A stretch of DNA of 64,000 nt from Patescibacteria group bacterium. GTDB taxonomy: Bacteria > Patescibacteriota > Microgenomatia > UBA1406 > GWC2-37-13. The translations under genes were made by a program, and so were the position numbers. The notes under the pieces were generated by a model, which worked only from the letters and a program-made list of their open reading frames with translations, had not been told where the DNA came from and made no database searches. Positions 1-8,350 of the stretch are shown here, one piece after another (the first letter of the stretch is position 1; each line of letters begins with the position of its first letter). The stretch is from positions 27,660-91,659 of the forward strand of contig JAMCST010000014.1 of the NCBI GenBank assembly GCA_023380935.1, read 5' to 3'.

Positions 1-2
1 CG

Positions 3-566
3 TCACCCGACCTGCATAATTTCCTTTTCCTTGGTTTCCCTGATTGTCTGAATATCGCCGACAGTGGTTTGGGTAGCGTCGTCAATCTCTTTTTCCAGAC
101 GGTAACGGTTGTCTTCGGTGATGATCTTTTCTTCAAACGCCTGTTTGATTTTTTTGCGTTGTTCGTCGCGCAGTTGGCGCACCTGGTTTTTATGCTCCTC
201 GACTTTTTGATTGATTAGACGGGATAACTTTTCCCGCTGCTCTTGGGAAAGCGGTGGAATGACGATCGTGACGCGACTGCCTTGGGTGCGGGGCGACAGT
301 CCCAACGGCGACTTCAAGATCGCTTTTTCGATGTCGCTAATGGTGCTCGGATCGAACGGCATGATTACCAGTATGGTCGGGCCTTCGCTTAAAATGGTGG
401 CCAGTTCGAGAAGGCGCAGCTTGGTTGATCCGCCGTAAGTCTCAACCATCAGGTTTTCCACGATGGCGGGGTTGGCGCGACCGGTTCTGATTGATTTCAA
501 ATCTTCTCTAAGGTGGTCGGTGACTTTTTGGTAGGTTACTTTTAAAGCGGCCAACTGCGGATCCAT
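3..566 (-). CDS. frr: Ribosome recycling factor
   Basis: Releases the 70S post-termination complex together with EF-G so that ribosomes can be reused. The 187-residue product is full length for the family. It has the usual N-terminal helix with SIRTGRANP near residue 25 and the helical C-terminal half ending in a Lys/Glu-rich stretch (residues 110-185). It lies downstream of rpsB, tsf and an unknown gene on the same strand, a common bacterial order except that pyrH is missing here. Its own promoter (TTGCAT, 16 nt, TACAAT) ends 6 nt before the ATG with no Shine-Dalgarno sequence, so a leaderless mRNA is likely. The identification is secure. Confidence 0.97.
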   Translation of the reverse strand: MDPQLAALKVTYQKVTDHLREDLKSIRTGRANPAIVENLMVETYGGSTKLRLLELATILSEGPTILVIMPFDPSTISDIEKAILKSPLGLSPRTQGSRVTIVIPPLSQEQREKLSRLINQKVEEHKNQVRQLRDEQRKKIKQAFEEKIITEDNRYRLEKEIDDATQTTVGDIQTIRETKEKEIMQVG

Positions 567-572
567 AGGTTA

Positions 573-600
573 ATTGTAAAGAAGATTTGCCAAAATGCAA
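573..600 (-). promoter_or_regulatory. Leaderless-type promoter of frr
   Basis: On the minus strand, TTGCAT (595-600) is followed by a 16-nt spacer and TACAAT (573-578). Only 6 nt separate the -10 box from the ATG, which places the expected transcription start at the start codon. This is sequence pattern only, with no transcript data. Confidence 0.6.
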
Positions 601-624
601 ACGAAATTAACACGGCAACGGTGC

Positions 625-1239
625 TTATCTTTCCGGATGCTTGGTGGCGATATTAACGTGTTCTTTCCAGAAATCGCTATCTGGTGGAATAGGTTTTCCT
701 GGATAAGCAGTGGTAATCCTAAAAACGGGATCAGCGCCCCTTGGAGTGAACTGGGCAGCGACAAACGTCAGTAGGTGAGTGATTGGTAGTTGGCGACGGA
801 TGACATATTTAAGGAGATGTTGTCGTTGGGGATCTCCCTTTGAATGAATCATATATTCATAGATTGTCTCGCTAGGTTTGGGCATCCCGAAAGGTACATA
901 GCCAATTGGATCCTTGAAATCGAGAGTAATGATATGGTCAAACGATAACTGATCCAAAGAAATTGATCGGGCCGCGGCAATACGTAGAAGTTGAGCCAAT
1001 TGAGCAACGGTGGAAAAATGGGGATTTCCCATAATAAACCGGCTTTTAAAATCGTAAACTCGGCCGAAGTCGTCGGTATGAGACTCCAATAGATGGTTAA
1101 AATCAATATAGGAATCTATCGTTGTAAGCGGTAAGGTTTTGCCCTTATGAGGAAGAATAAGATGATTGTGTACTTTTGCTCCGATCAAACTCTCAAGAGG
1201 ATAATTTCGTGCTATATCGGGAAGAGTTATACCTGCCAC
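625..1239 (-). CDS. Hypothetical protein between tsf and frr, weakly BECR-toxin-like C terminus
   Basis: I do not recognise a family for this 204-residue soluble protein. The reading frame starts with GTG inside the last codons of tsf (13-nt overlap), which suggests translational coupling. No other plausible start lies close by. The C-terminal quarter contains VFRITTAYPGKP (about residues 172-183), and a [VI]xTAYP motif is seen in BECR-fold RNases such as barnase/EndoU/colicin-D-like toxins. Several His residues occur earlier, near residues 24-27 and 48-53. I saw neither a signal peptide nor membrane segments. The nuclease reading is a weak inference, and the position inside a translation operon would be odd for a toxin. 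Confidence 0.6.
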   Translation of the reverse strand: MAGITLPDIARNYPLESLIGAKVHNHLILPHKGKTLPLTTIDSYIDFNHLLESHTDDFGRVYDFKSRFIMGNPHFSTVAQLAQLLRIAAARSISLDQLSFDHIITLDFKDPIGYVPFGMPKPSETIYEYMIHSKGDPQRQHLLKYVIRRQLPITHLLTFVAAQFTPRGADPVFRITTAYPGKPIPPDSDFWKEHVNIATKHPER

Positions 1240-1682
1240 TTGATGAATCGTTTCAACTTGATATTTTCGCCGAACTTAAGGACGGCTTCTTTGATCAAGT
1301 CGTTCACGGTCTTGCCCGGATCGCGGATGTACTCGGTTTTGAGAAAAGCCTCAACCGTAGTGGTTTCCGGTCCCATTGAGGCGGCCTGCATGGCGATTTC
1401 CTGGGCCAGTGCCTGAAACTCTTGGTTGCCGGCGACGAAATCGGTTTCGCAGTCCAGTTCGATCATGGCCGCCACCTTGCGGTTGTGGTGGACGTAACTG
1501 GCGATTACTCCCTGCGTAGTCACGCGGCCGGCCTTTTCCTTGGCTTTTGTCTCACCCCATTGCTTAAGTTTTTCTTTGGCGGCGGCCATGTCGTTTTTGG
1601 TTTCTTCCAGCGCCTTTTTGCAGGTGGAAAAAGACACGCCGGTCTCGCTGCGCAGTTGCTTCAGTTTTTTGTAATCGAGCAT
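1227..1682 (-). CDS. tsf: Elongation factor Ts, short form
   Basis: Guanine nucleotide exchange factor for EF-Tu. At 151 residues it is about half the length of the E. coli protein. It keeps the N-terminal UBA-like domain (residues 1-45, with LRSETGVSFSTCKKALEE) and the core segment carrying the TDF motif (CETDFVAGNQEF, about residue 79). The second core repeat and the coiled coil are absent. It starts 4 nt after the rpsB stop codon, as in the standard rpsB-tsf operon, and overlaps the next gene. Reduced EF-Ts is common in reduced lineages, so this is probably functional rather than truncated. Confidence 0.95.
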   Translation of the reverse strand: MLDYKKLKQLRSETGVSFSTCKKALEETKNDMAAAKEKLKQWGETKAKEKAGRVTTQGVIASYVHHNRKVAAMIELDCETDFVAGNQEFQALAQEIAMQAASMGPETTTVEAFLKTEYIRDPGKTVNDLIKEAVLKFGENIKLKRFIKWQV

Positions 1683-1686
1683 AAGA

Positions 1687-2373
1687 TTATTTCTTGGGAA
1701 AAACGCTAAACAAGTCTTTTAGCAGGTACTCGACCGTGACGGTGGAGTCGTCGTTGGCCACGATCGGATACTGGACCAGCTCCGGATTGGAGTTGGTGTC
1801 GAGAATGGCAACAACCGGAATGCCGATTTCCCCAGCCTCTTTCAGGGCGTTTTTTTCGGTTTTGGTATCGACGGTAATGATCAGGTCCGGACGGCGATCC
1901 AGTTGGGCCAGCCCGCCGTAAAGGACATTCAGTCTTAACAGTTGTTTGTTTAACTTCACTTGTTCGTGTTTGACGAATTTTTCCCATTCGCCGGTGGTTT
2001 TAGCCTCGCCCAACGTCTTCATTTTTTTGACGTTCTTGAAGATATTGTCGAAGTTGGTCAACAGTCCCGGTGGCCACTTGGCGGTAACGTACGACAGCCC
2101 CAGGTTTTGACACATGGTTTTGGCGGTTTGACTGGCGATCTTTTTCGTAATCACCGCCAGTATCCGTTTTCCTTCTTTGACCTGGTTCTTGAGAAACGCC
2201 TTGGCCGTTTCCAACTGGATGGTGGTTTGTTCGAGATCAATCACCGAGGTGCCGTTGACAATCGCGTGAATATAGCGTTTTGCTTTAGGATGGATGCGGT
2301 TTTTCTTATGTCCCAGATGGGCGCCAAGGGCAAAGAGTTCCCGTATCTGTTTTTCCCGAGCCGTTTTTGTCAT
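1687..2373 (-). CDS. rpsB: 30S ribosomal protein S2
   Basis: Structural protein of the small ribosomal subunit, 228 residues. Recognisable S2 segments include the N-terminal GAHLGHKKNRIHPK, the ITKKIASQTA helix and the C-terminal IGIPVVAILDTNSNP (about residues 184-198). It is the first gene of the rpsB-tsf-(unknown)-frr cluster. A promoter with TTGCAT, 17 nt and TACAAT ends 8 nt before the ATG, directly after the hairpin that terminates galU transcription. Confidence 0.98.
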   Translation of the reverse strand: MTKTAREKQIRELFALGAHLGHKKNRIHPKAKRYIHAIVNGTSVIDLEQTTIQLETAKAFLKNQVKEGKRILAVITKKIASQTAKTMCQNLGLSYVTAKWPPGLLTNFDNIFKNVKKMKTLGEAKTTGEWEKFVKHEQVKLNKQLLRLNVLYGGLAQLDRRPDLIITVDTKTEKNALKEAGEIGIPVVAILDTNSNPELVQYPIVANDDSTVTVEYLLKDLFSVFPKK

Positions 2374-2381
2374 AAAGAGTT

Positions 2382-2410
2382 ATTGTATCAACGCAGACGA
2401 AGAAATGCAA
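2382..2410 (-). promoter_or_regulatory. Leaderless-type promoter of rpsB
   Basis: TTGCAT at 2405-2410 and TACAAT at 2382-2387 have a 17-nt spacer on the minus strand. The -10 box ends 8 nt before the rpsB ATG. The -35 box touches the T-rich tail of the upstream terminator. Confidence 0.65.
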
Positions 2411-2433
2411 TAACAAAATCGGGCGATAGCCCG
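2411..2433 (-). terminator. Rho-independent terminator after galU
   Basis: On the minus strand a CGGGC/GCCCG stem with a TATC loop is followed by ATTTTGTTA. It lies 4 nt after the galU stop and immediately before the rpsB promoter, so it insulates the ribosomal operon. Confidence 0.6.
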
Positions 2434-2436
2434 TCG

Positions 2437-3312
2437 TTACAGCTTCACTTTCCGCAAAAAATCGCGGAAATCCTGGCTGATGCCGTTGTGGGCCAAAGCG
2501 AATTCGACCACCGTTTTCATATATTCAAGCTTGTTGCCGGTGTCGTAGTATTTGCCGTTTTTAATCTCCACGGCATAGACCGGTTGCTGGCGGGCCAAGA
2601 TGTCGATCGCTTCCGGAAGGTAATACTCCCCGCCCCGTCCCGGCTTCTGGTGGTTAAGAATGGTGAAAATATCGGGCGTCAACACGTAGCCGGAAACAAT
2701 TGCTAAGTCGGAGGGTTGGTTGCCGGGACCGGGTTTTTCGATCAGCCGTTCCACTTTCCAGATGCCGTCTCCCAGGTTTTTCCCCTGGACAAACGCGTAA
2801 CGGTCGGCGTCTTCCGGTTTGGTGGTTTTTATGCCGCACAGCACCGTGGCGCCGAATTTTTCGTAGACGTCAATCAACTGTTTGGCGCGGTGGGGTTTGG
2901 CCCAAACAAAATCGTCTCCCCATAACACCAGAAACGGTTCGTCGTTGATCAAATGTTGGGCGCTGCGGATCGGGGTAGCGTTGCCGTACGGGCCTTTTTG
3001 ACGGATGTATATGAAGTTGGCCAGATCGGAAATCTCCTGGATTTCTTTGAGCATGGCAGTTTTCTTCCCCGCCAGGAGATTTTTGACCAGTTCGGCATTG
3101 GGAGAGTCAAAGTGATCTTCGATTGCCCGTTTGCTGTAGCCGGTGACAATAATGATGTCCTCAATGCCCGACTGGACCGCTTCTTCGACCACGTACTGAA
3201 TCACGGGTTTATCGACGATCGGCAGCATTTCTTTGGGCATCGCCTTGGTTTGCGGCAAAAAACGCGTACCAAATCCGGCGGCAGGAATAATAGCTTTGGT
3301 GATTTTTTTCAT
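2437..3312 (-). CDS. galU: UTP--glucose-1-phosphate uridylyltransferase
   Basis: Makes UDP-glucose from UTP and glucose-1-phosphate for surface glycan synthesis. The 291-residue length is typical. The nucleotide-binding start IIPAAGFGTRFLPQTKAMPKE (residues 8-28) and the catalytic region around LVLWGDDF (about residue 130) and VERLIEKPGP (about residue 188) are clear. It lies 11 nt after the stop of an Ig-fold membrane protein gene and before rpsB. The product would feed the glycosyltransferases at 17-25 kb. Confidence 0.96.
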   Translation of the reverse strand: MKKITKAIIPAAGFGTRFLPQTKAMPKEMLPIVDKPVIQYVVEEAVQSGIEDIIIVTGYSKRAIEDHFDSPNAELVKNLLAGKKTAMLKEIQEISDLANFIYIRQKGPYGNATPIRSAQHLINDEPFLVLWGDDFVWAKPHRAKQLIDVYEKFGATVLCGIKTTKPEDADRYAFVQGKNLGDGIWKVERLIEKPGPGNQPSDLAIVSGYVLTPDIFTILNHQKPGRGGEYYLPEAIDILARQQPVYAVEIKNGKYYDTGNKLEYMKTVVEFALAHNGISQDFRDFLRKVKL

Positions 3313-3323
3313 AGACGGTTAAT

Positions 3324-3746
3324 TTAAGGAATGAATTTAACAGTGACCTTTTTGTTGATCTTGAGACTGTTGTCGACGGTCGCTTCAATCAACGACTCGC
3401 CGGGTTGGTCCGAAGAGAGGGAAAAGCTGGTTTTACCGGTGTTGTCGGTCACCAGGTTGTTGGCGTCGATCTTACCCAACGAGGCGGACAGGGTAACGGT
3501 TTTGTTCTTCAGCGGCGTACCGGCGTTGGAAACGACAAACACGTTGACGGTGGTTTTTGTCCCGACCTTGAGCGGGTAGACGTCGTTTAGGATAATGAGT
3601 GACCGGTCGGCCGACGGAGAATTTTCGTGGCTGGCGCGGGTAAACTGGCTGATGGGTTTGTTAAAGATCACCACCGAGACGAACAAAACAAAAACCAGGA
3701 AAAAAAGCGACATCAAGCCCATTAATTTTTTGTCAATTTTTTCCAT
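3324..3746 (-). CDS. Membrane-anchored protein with one bacterial Ig-like domain
   Basis: A 140-residue protein with an N-terminal membrane segment (about residues 10-28, LMSLFFLVFVLFVSVVIF) and one extracellular beta-sandwich (about residues 48-140). The second part resembles invasin-type Big_1 domains: GTPLKNKTVTLSASLGKI, then TDNTGKTSFSLSSDQPGES. It is probably a cell-surface protein. It precedes galU by 11 nt in the same direction. I cannot assign a ligand or a specific role. Confidence 0.8.
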   Translation of the reverse strand: MEKIDKKLMGLMSLFFLVFVLFVSVVIFNKPISQFTRASHENSPSADRSLIILNDVYPLKVGTKTTVNVFVVSNAGTPLKNKTVTLSASLGKIDANNLVTDNTGKTSFSLSSDQPGESLIEATVDNSLKINKKVTVKFIP

Positions 3747-3768
3747 AATATCAATTAGCTATTCTCTA

Positions 3769-3797
3769 AGGATAGCAATCGGGCCAGGATTTGTCAA
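3769..3797 (-). promoter_or_regulatory. Promoter of the Ig-domain gene and galU
   Basis: A consensus TTGACA (3792-3797) with a 17-nt spacer and TATCCT (3769-3774) on the minus strand. Here the -10 box lies 22 nt upstream of the ATG, so a short leader is expected, unlike most promoters in this window. Confidence 0.5.
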
Positions 3798-3816
3798 ATA
3801 CGGGGAGGCACGCCGA

Positions 3817-4941
3817 TTAGACCAGCAAATGTTTCTGACGCAGAACGTCAATGACGGTTGCGTGGATCTGCTGGGGCGACAACAGGCGCCGTTGCTCCAC
3901 GCAGTCGATCTTGACCCAGTGACGGTAGTGCTGTGCCAATTGCAGATACATTTTTTCGGTAGCAAGACTGTAACGATAATCTTTTTCCTCGATGTCCTCG
4001 CTTTTGCCGTTGAGATACGCCTTGCCGCCGCGGCCGCGGTTGAGACGCCGGCTAAAAGCGGCCGGAACATAAAGATAGATTACGACGTTCTCCTTGGGGA
4101 TTTTATGCACTTTGTATTCCAGGTCATAAAGCCAGTTGAGAAACTCGTTCTGTTCTTTGGGGTTAGCAAACTTGGCCGCCTGGTGGGCCAGCGACGAGGT
4201 CGCATACCGATTGGCAACAATGTAGCCGCCGCGGCGCAAAAAATCATCCATCTCCCGTTTGATCGAGGCGCGATCTAGGGCAAAAGCCAACGACGCCAGA
4301 TATGGGGAGACCTGATCAAGCGTGCCGAACTCGCCCCGCAGGAATTTGGCCACGGTTTTCCCGTGAAACGAGGTGTAATACTGGGGAAAGTCGACATATT
4401 TGGTCTTGATGCCGTGATGTTGCAGATAATCGACCAGCAGTTTGGACTGGGTGGTTTTGCCCGAGGCGTTGCCGCCGTCGACCACAATCAATTTGCCCCG
4501 GCGTTTTTTTTGTTGATGCAGATAATCAATAAAGTCCTTGATGACGTATCGCAGCCGGGAAAAGTTATAGCTCTCGAGAAATAAGTTTTCCGACGGGTTG
4601 CCGGAAATCATCGGCGAGATTCGATCCTGGTGGTTTTCGTACATGAGGGCCAGAGTTGGTTTGGCGCGCGTTAAGGCGTAGGCGATTTCGCTTCCCACTC
4701 CCAGTGAAGGTTGGCTGACTTCGGCCACGACCAGATCGGCCTGGTCGATCAGTTGTTTTTCCCGCTTGAAAATCTCTGCCGGGGAGCGTTGTTTGTCCTT
4801 GCGCAAAAGCGTCGGATCAATAATCTGTTGGCCGGACAGCGGCCGGCATTTCAGTCGATTAATTAACTGAAATATTTTTTTGTAGTGGGCGTGGAAGACG
4901 GGGTCGGCTGATGTCGAAGCGGTAAAGTAGACTTTAAGCAT
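3817..4941 (-). CDS. Fusion: nucleoside 2-deoxyribosyltransferase/DNPH1-like domain plus thymidylate kinase
   Basis: A two-domain protein of 374 residues. Residues 1-140 resemble the nucleoside 2-deoxyribosyltransferase/DNPH1 (Rcl) fold: KVYFTAS at the start, then DLVVAEVSQPSLGVGSEIAYAL (about residues 90-111) with the Ser/Gly-Glu pattern of the family. Residues 150-374 are a thymidylate kinase. The P-loop is GGNASGKTTQS (about residue 156), a variant of the usual GxDGAGKTTQ. Also present are a DR segment, ANRYATSSLAHQ (about residue 245) and a C-terminal lid region. It should phosphorylate dTMP, and the N-terminal half may hydrolyse deoxynucleotide monophosphates or exchange their bases. The two activities are inferred from the folds. 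A weak TATAAC box lies 8 nt before the ATG. Confidence 0.88.
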   Translation of the reverse strand: MLKVYFTASTSADPVFHAHYKKIFQLINRLKCRPLSGQQIIDPTLLRKDKQRSPAEIFKREKQLIDQADLVVAEVSQPSLGVGSEIAYALTRAKPTLALMYENHQDRISPMISGNPSENLFLESYNFSRLRYVIKDFIDYLHQQKKRRGKLIVVDGGNASGKTTQSKLLVDYLQHHGIKTKYVDFPQYYTSFHGKTVAKFLRGEFGTLDQVSPYLASLAFALDRASIKREMDDFLRRGGYIVANRYATSSLAHQAAKFANPKEQNEFLNWLYDLEYKVHKIPKENVVIYLYVPAAFSRRLNRGRGGKAYLNGKSEDIEEKDYRYSLATEKMYLQLAQHYRHWVKIDCVEQRRLLSPQQIHATVIDVLRQKHLLV

Positions 4942-5157
4942 GATCGTTGGTTATAATCCCAATTATAGTTTGTTGATAGATTATCACAAACGGGACAACA
5001 AAGTCAATCAATATGCGAAATGTTGTTGGGCGAATTTGCCGCCGGCTGACAAGAAACTCTGTATGATCGGACTGAGTAGACAATATCACCCAGCAAACGG
5101 GACGTTGACATGGCATTAGATTTAAAACATCAGGATATCGAGAGGAAGATTTGCCGG

Positions 5158-7431
5158 CTATGATAAAGTGATCTCGTCGCCTTCCTTGACGCGGTTCTCC
5201 AGAATCAATTTGACGATTTTGTCCTCGATGATCTGGCGCAGATTGCGTTCCAGATCGCGCGCCCCAAACTGTTGGTACTGGGCGTTGCTAATCACCGACT
5301 CCACCAAAGCGTCGGGCACCGTTACTTTGACTTTGTAAAGATGGTAGATGTCGTTGACGATGGCTTTTACTTTCATCCGGGCGATCGCCGCCGCGGCAGC
5401 GTTGTCAATCGGGTCATAGACGACCACGCCGTCAAAACGGTTGAGGAATTCTGGGGAAAACAGGTGATTTTCGATCAAATAGTTAATGATGGTCGATTGG
5501 TTCTGGTTGGCGTCGCCGGTCTGGACGGCAGGCGCGGTCGAGGCAAGGCGTTGATAGATCTGGTCGGATCCGGCGTTTGAGGTGGCGATGATCATCAGGT
5601 TTTTGCAATCGACCCGTTTGCCGCCGCCGTCGGTAAAATAGCCCTCGTCAAGCACGGTTAAAAGAATGTTCAACAGGTCGTGGTCGGCCTTTTCGATTTC
5701 GTCAAGCAGCAGCACCCCGTAGGGATTGTTGCGCAACGCGGTGGTCAGCAGGCCGGGTTGGTCGGCTCCGGCGCCGATTAACTGCGGGACATTGTCCTTG
5801 GTTTGGTAAAGCGACATGTCAAACCTGATGATCGCCGCCGCGCCGAAAAAAATCCGGTTCAGGACTTTGGCGGTTTCGGTTTTTCCCACGCCGGTCGGTC
5901 CCAGGAAAAGAAACGCGGCAAGCGGTTTTTTGCGTTTGCCCAGCAGGACAAAGGAACGGCGCAGGGCGGCGGACAACGCCGCGGTCGCGCGCGGTTGGCT
6001 GATGATCTGGCCGTTGAGGTCATCCTGGAGACGGTTGAGTTTGTCTTTCAGGGCATCGGACAACTCGGTTGGCACATGGGCGATGGTCGCCAGAGTCTCT
6101 GCCACCATTTTCGGCAGCAGGGTGGATGGCGCGCCCGATTTGGATTTATCGATTTCCACCAGCCGGGAGCAGGCCTGGTCCAGCAGATCGATCGCTTTTT
6201 CCGGGAATGGGATGGCGGTGATGTAAAAATCCGACTTTGCCACCGTTTCCATGACCGTTTCGTAAGGAATAGTGAGCCGGTAGTGGGTTTCGTAGCGCAG
6301 GGCGACATCGAGCATGATAATTTCCGCCGCCGCCCGGGTGACTTCCTTGACGGCAATCGGGGTAAAAATGTGATTGAGGCGGTCGTTGACGTAGACATCC
6401 TTTTGGTAAAAAAACGGCGTTGTCAGGGCAATCAATTGCAGATGCTGGGAACGCGCCATTTTTTCTATCGTGAGCGACAGGTCGACCCGGTCGGTTCCCG
6501 CCCCGATGTAGCGGTCAAGATTGTCAATCAGTATGATCGCGTTCTTGGCTTGGTTGGCTTCGTCAAGCAGCACCTCCAACAGGTTTTCCCGTTGTTTCTG
6601 GTCGGTAGTCTGGGTCAGAATTTTCTCCAGATTCAGTTTCAGCAGACGCTTGTAGGCGAGCAACGGGTTGGTTTGGCCGGAATAGATATGATAGGCCAGG
6701 TCGTCCACCAGCGTGTGTTTCCCCACCCCCTCTTCACCGATGAGCAGGACGTTGGTTGACTGGTTTTTGGTCAGGGCGGCCTCGATGGTTTTAATCTCGT
6801 CTTCCCGGCCGAAGATCCGCTTGATCGGCGCCTGATAACTTTGGCTGGTCAGGTCAACCGAGTAGTTGTCCAACGTCGGCGTATAGCCCTGGGCCCAATC
6901 GCGGCCAAGCGGCGGGATAGTAAAGAGCTGGTCGCGCTTCCACCAGCGCTTTTTTTCGACAAAATGACGGTAGTAGTACTCAAACCAACGCTCGACGTGG
7001 TACTGGTTTTCCGGTTTCAGGCAGTGACGGCGGACAAACTCCTGGCGGTGACTTTGTTTAACTTCTTCGTCGCTTTTGCGCAGTCGATAAATCAGGTAGC
7101 TAAAAGGCAGCAGCATCCAGTAACAGACAAAGATAAAAGGCAACGCCATTACGTAGATCGATTGGACAATAATGAAAAAAACCAAAATCGATCCGCGCAT
7201 CCAGCCACCGATCAGACGGGATACCAGATCGAAACTGCTCCGGGATAGCCAGTCTTTGAAATCAAAACCCCGGCTGGTTTTGTGAGAGACGAGGTTTTTC
7301 CAGGGAGAAAAAAAGGTTTTTATCAGCGCGGGAACCGAAAAAAAGTAAGGAAAAAAAATAAAGAGGTTAACCATTCCCTCCCCGAACTCGTGAAAACTGG
7401 TACGCCAGTACCCGGTCAGCGATTTTTTCAT
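5158..7431 (-). CDS. Membrane-anchored double AAA+ Clp/Hsp100-type ATPase
   Basis: A 757-residue protein that replaces the Clp N-domain with hydrophobic N-terminal segments (about residues 18-45 and 78-118), followed by two AAA+ modules. D1 has Walker A GEEGVGKHTL (about residue 232) and Walker B ILIDNLD. D2 has Walker A GPTGVGKTETAK (about residue 510), Walker B VLLLDEIEKA, sensor ATSNAG and the ClpA/B-type C-terminal arginine region FGARDLERNL. I see no convincing IGF/LGF loop for ClpP docking in D2, so it may be an unfoldase or disaggregase acting at the membrane. A promoter (TTGCAT, 18 nt, TATACT) lies 10 nt upstream. Confidence 0.88.
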   Translation of the reverse strand: MKKSLTGYWRTSFHEFGEGMVNLFIFFPYFFSVPALIKTFFSPWKNLVSHKTSRGFDFKDWLSRSSFDLVSRLIGGWMRGSILVFFIIVQSIYVMALPFIFVCYWMLLPFSYLIYRLRKSDEEVKQSHRQEFVRRHCLKPENQYHVERWFEYYYRHFVEKKRWWKRDQLFTIPPLGRDWAQGYTPTLDNYSVDLTSQSYQAPIKRIFGREDEIKTIEAALTKNQSTNVLLIGEEGVGKHTLVDDLAYHIYSGQTNPLLAYKRLLKLNLEKILTQTTDQKQRENLLEVLLDEANQAKNAIILIDNLDRYIGAGTDRVDLSLTIEKMARSQHLQLIALTTPFFYQKDVYVNDRLNHIFTPIAVKEVTRAAAEIIMLDVALRYETHYRLTIPYETVMETVAKSDFYITAIPFPEKAIDLLDQACSRLVEIDKSKSGAPSTLLPKMVAETLATIAHVPTELSDALKDKLNRLQDDLNGQIISQPRATAALSAALRRSFVLLGKRKKPLAAFLFLGPTGVGKTETAKVLNRIFFGAAAIIRFDMSLYQTKDNVPQLIGAGADQPGLLTTALRNNPYGVLLLDEIEKADHDLLNILLTVLDEGYFTDGGGKRVDCKNLMIIATSNAGSDQIYQRLASTAPAVQTGDANQNQSTIINYLIENHLFSPEFLNRFDGVVVYDPIDNAAAAAIARMKVKAIVNDIYHLYKVKVTVPDALVESVISNAQYQQFGARDLERNLRQIIEDKIVKLILENRVKEGDEITLS

Positions 7432-7441
7432 GGCTAAATTC

Positions 7442-7471
7442 AGTATAACAGCAAATCATAAACGGATGCAA
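7442..7471 (-). promoter_or_regulatory. Promoter of the Clp-type ATPase gene
   Basis: TTGCAT (7466-7471), an 18-nt spacer and TATACT (7442-7447) on the minus strand. The -10 box ends 10 nt before the ATG. It overlaps the divergent region of the HD-domain gene, whose own TATAAT is at 7488-7493 on the plus strand. Confidence 0.5.
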
Positions 7472-7505
7472 TCGGGGAAGAATCAGGTATAATCAAGCAT
7501 ATTTT

Positions 7506-8234
7506 ATGAAGGTAGAACGTGGTTTGATCAGGTCAGATTATGACTGGTCACTTAATCTCCTTAGGCAGTTGGGTCGCCATCATTTGCCGACACTACAACA
7601 TAGTTTCCGGACCGCCCAGTTAATGGGTAGGCTGACGGAACAGGCCGAAGGCACTTGTCCGGTTTTTAATGAATTACTAAGGCGTTATCCAAGACCAGAC
7701 GTGGTTAAACTGGCTTTGTTTCACGATATCGGAAAGATTTTCGTTACAGATTCAATTTTGGCGCGAACCAACAATCATCTAACTCACAAGGATAAGGCAT
7801 TATTGCACCAACATGTGCCAGTGGGTGCGGCCATTTGTAATGGGTTTACCGGATTTCCTTTCCCGCAACGGTATTTCGCCCTAATGCACCACGCTGACAG
7901 GAACGCAACTTTGGGATTGAATTATTTGCGTCAAACAGATTTTCCCGCCTATTTATTGTTGCAGGGACTAGAAACAATTGACTGGTTGGCGGCCGTGGTC
8001 GATCCGGCCAGGGCATATAACGGTCAGGTGCCTCTGGAAGCGGCGGTAAGGCAGATCCAGTCGGCGTTTCGGAACACGTCGCTAGAAAATGATCCGCGCC
8101 GGATTGACCCGCTTTGGCAGGCGCCGTTTACCGCCATGATAAACAGCGGCGTTGACCCGGCCCGGCTGCCGGTTCCGAATAACGTGGATGACATTGATTC
8201 ACATTGGAGCAGACTGGTTAACCGATTTGGTTAA
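7506..8234 (+). CDS. HD-domain phosphohydrolase, degenerate HD-GYP-like
   Basis: A 242-residue soluble HD-superfamily protein. The metal-binding pattern is visible: HSFRTA (about residue 32), LFHDIGKIFVTDSIL (about residue 72), LLHQHVPVGAAI (about residue 100) and ALMHHADRN (about residue 126). The layout follows HD-GYP c-di-GMP phosphodiesterases, but the GYP triplet after HH is missing, so the substrate is uncertain. LETIDWLAAVVDPARAY corresponds to the family's distal helix. There is no sensor domain. A TATAAT box sits 12 nt upstream of the ATG. Confidence 0.8.
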   Translation: MKVERGLIRSDYDWSLNLLRQLGRHHLPTLQHSFRTAQLMGRLTEQAEGTCPVFNELLRRYPRPDVVKLALFHDIGKIFVTDSILARTNNHLTHKDKALLHQHVPVGAAICNGFTGFPFPQRYFALMHHADRNATLGLNYLRQTDFPAYLLLQGLETIDWLAAVVDPARAYNGQVPLEAAVRQIQSAFRNTSLENDPRRIDPLWQAPFTAMINSGVDPARLPVPNNVDDIDSHWSRLVNRFG

Positions 8235-8350
8235 GGCGCATTATTCATGAGGCGGTCTCAAACTTCTCCAATGATTTTTGATTATCCTCGATTTGATAGC
8301 GCAGCAACTCCGCATACAGTTTATATATAATAAAAGACGGAGTTTCGTCT

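Noticed and set aside
5110..5163. Short frame MALDLKHQDIERKICRL after TTGACATGG in the gap before the Clp-type gene
   Set aside because: Seventeen codons, no -10 box or SD, and no resemblance to a leader peptide or known small protein.
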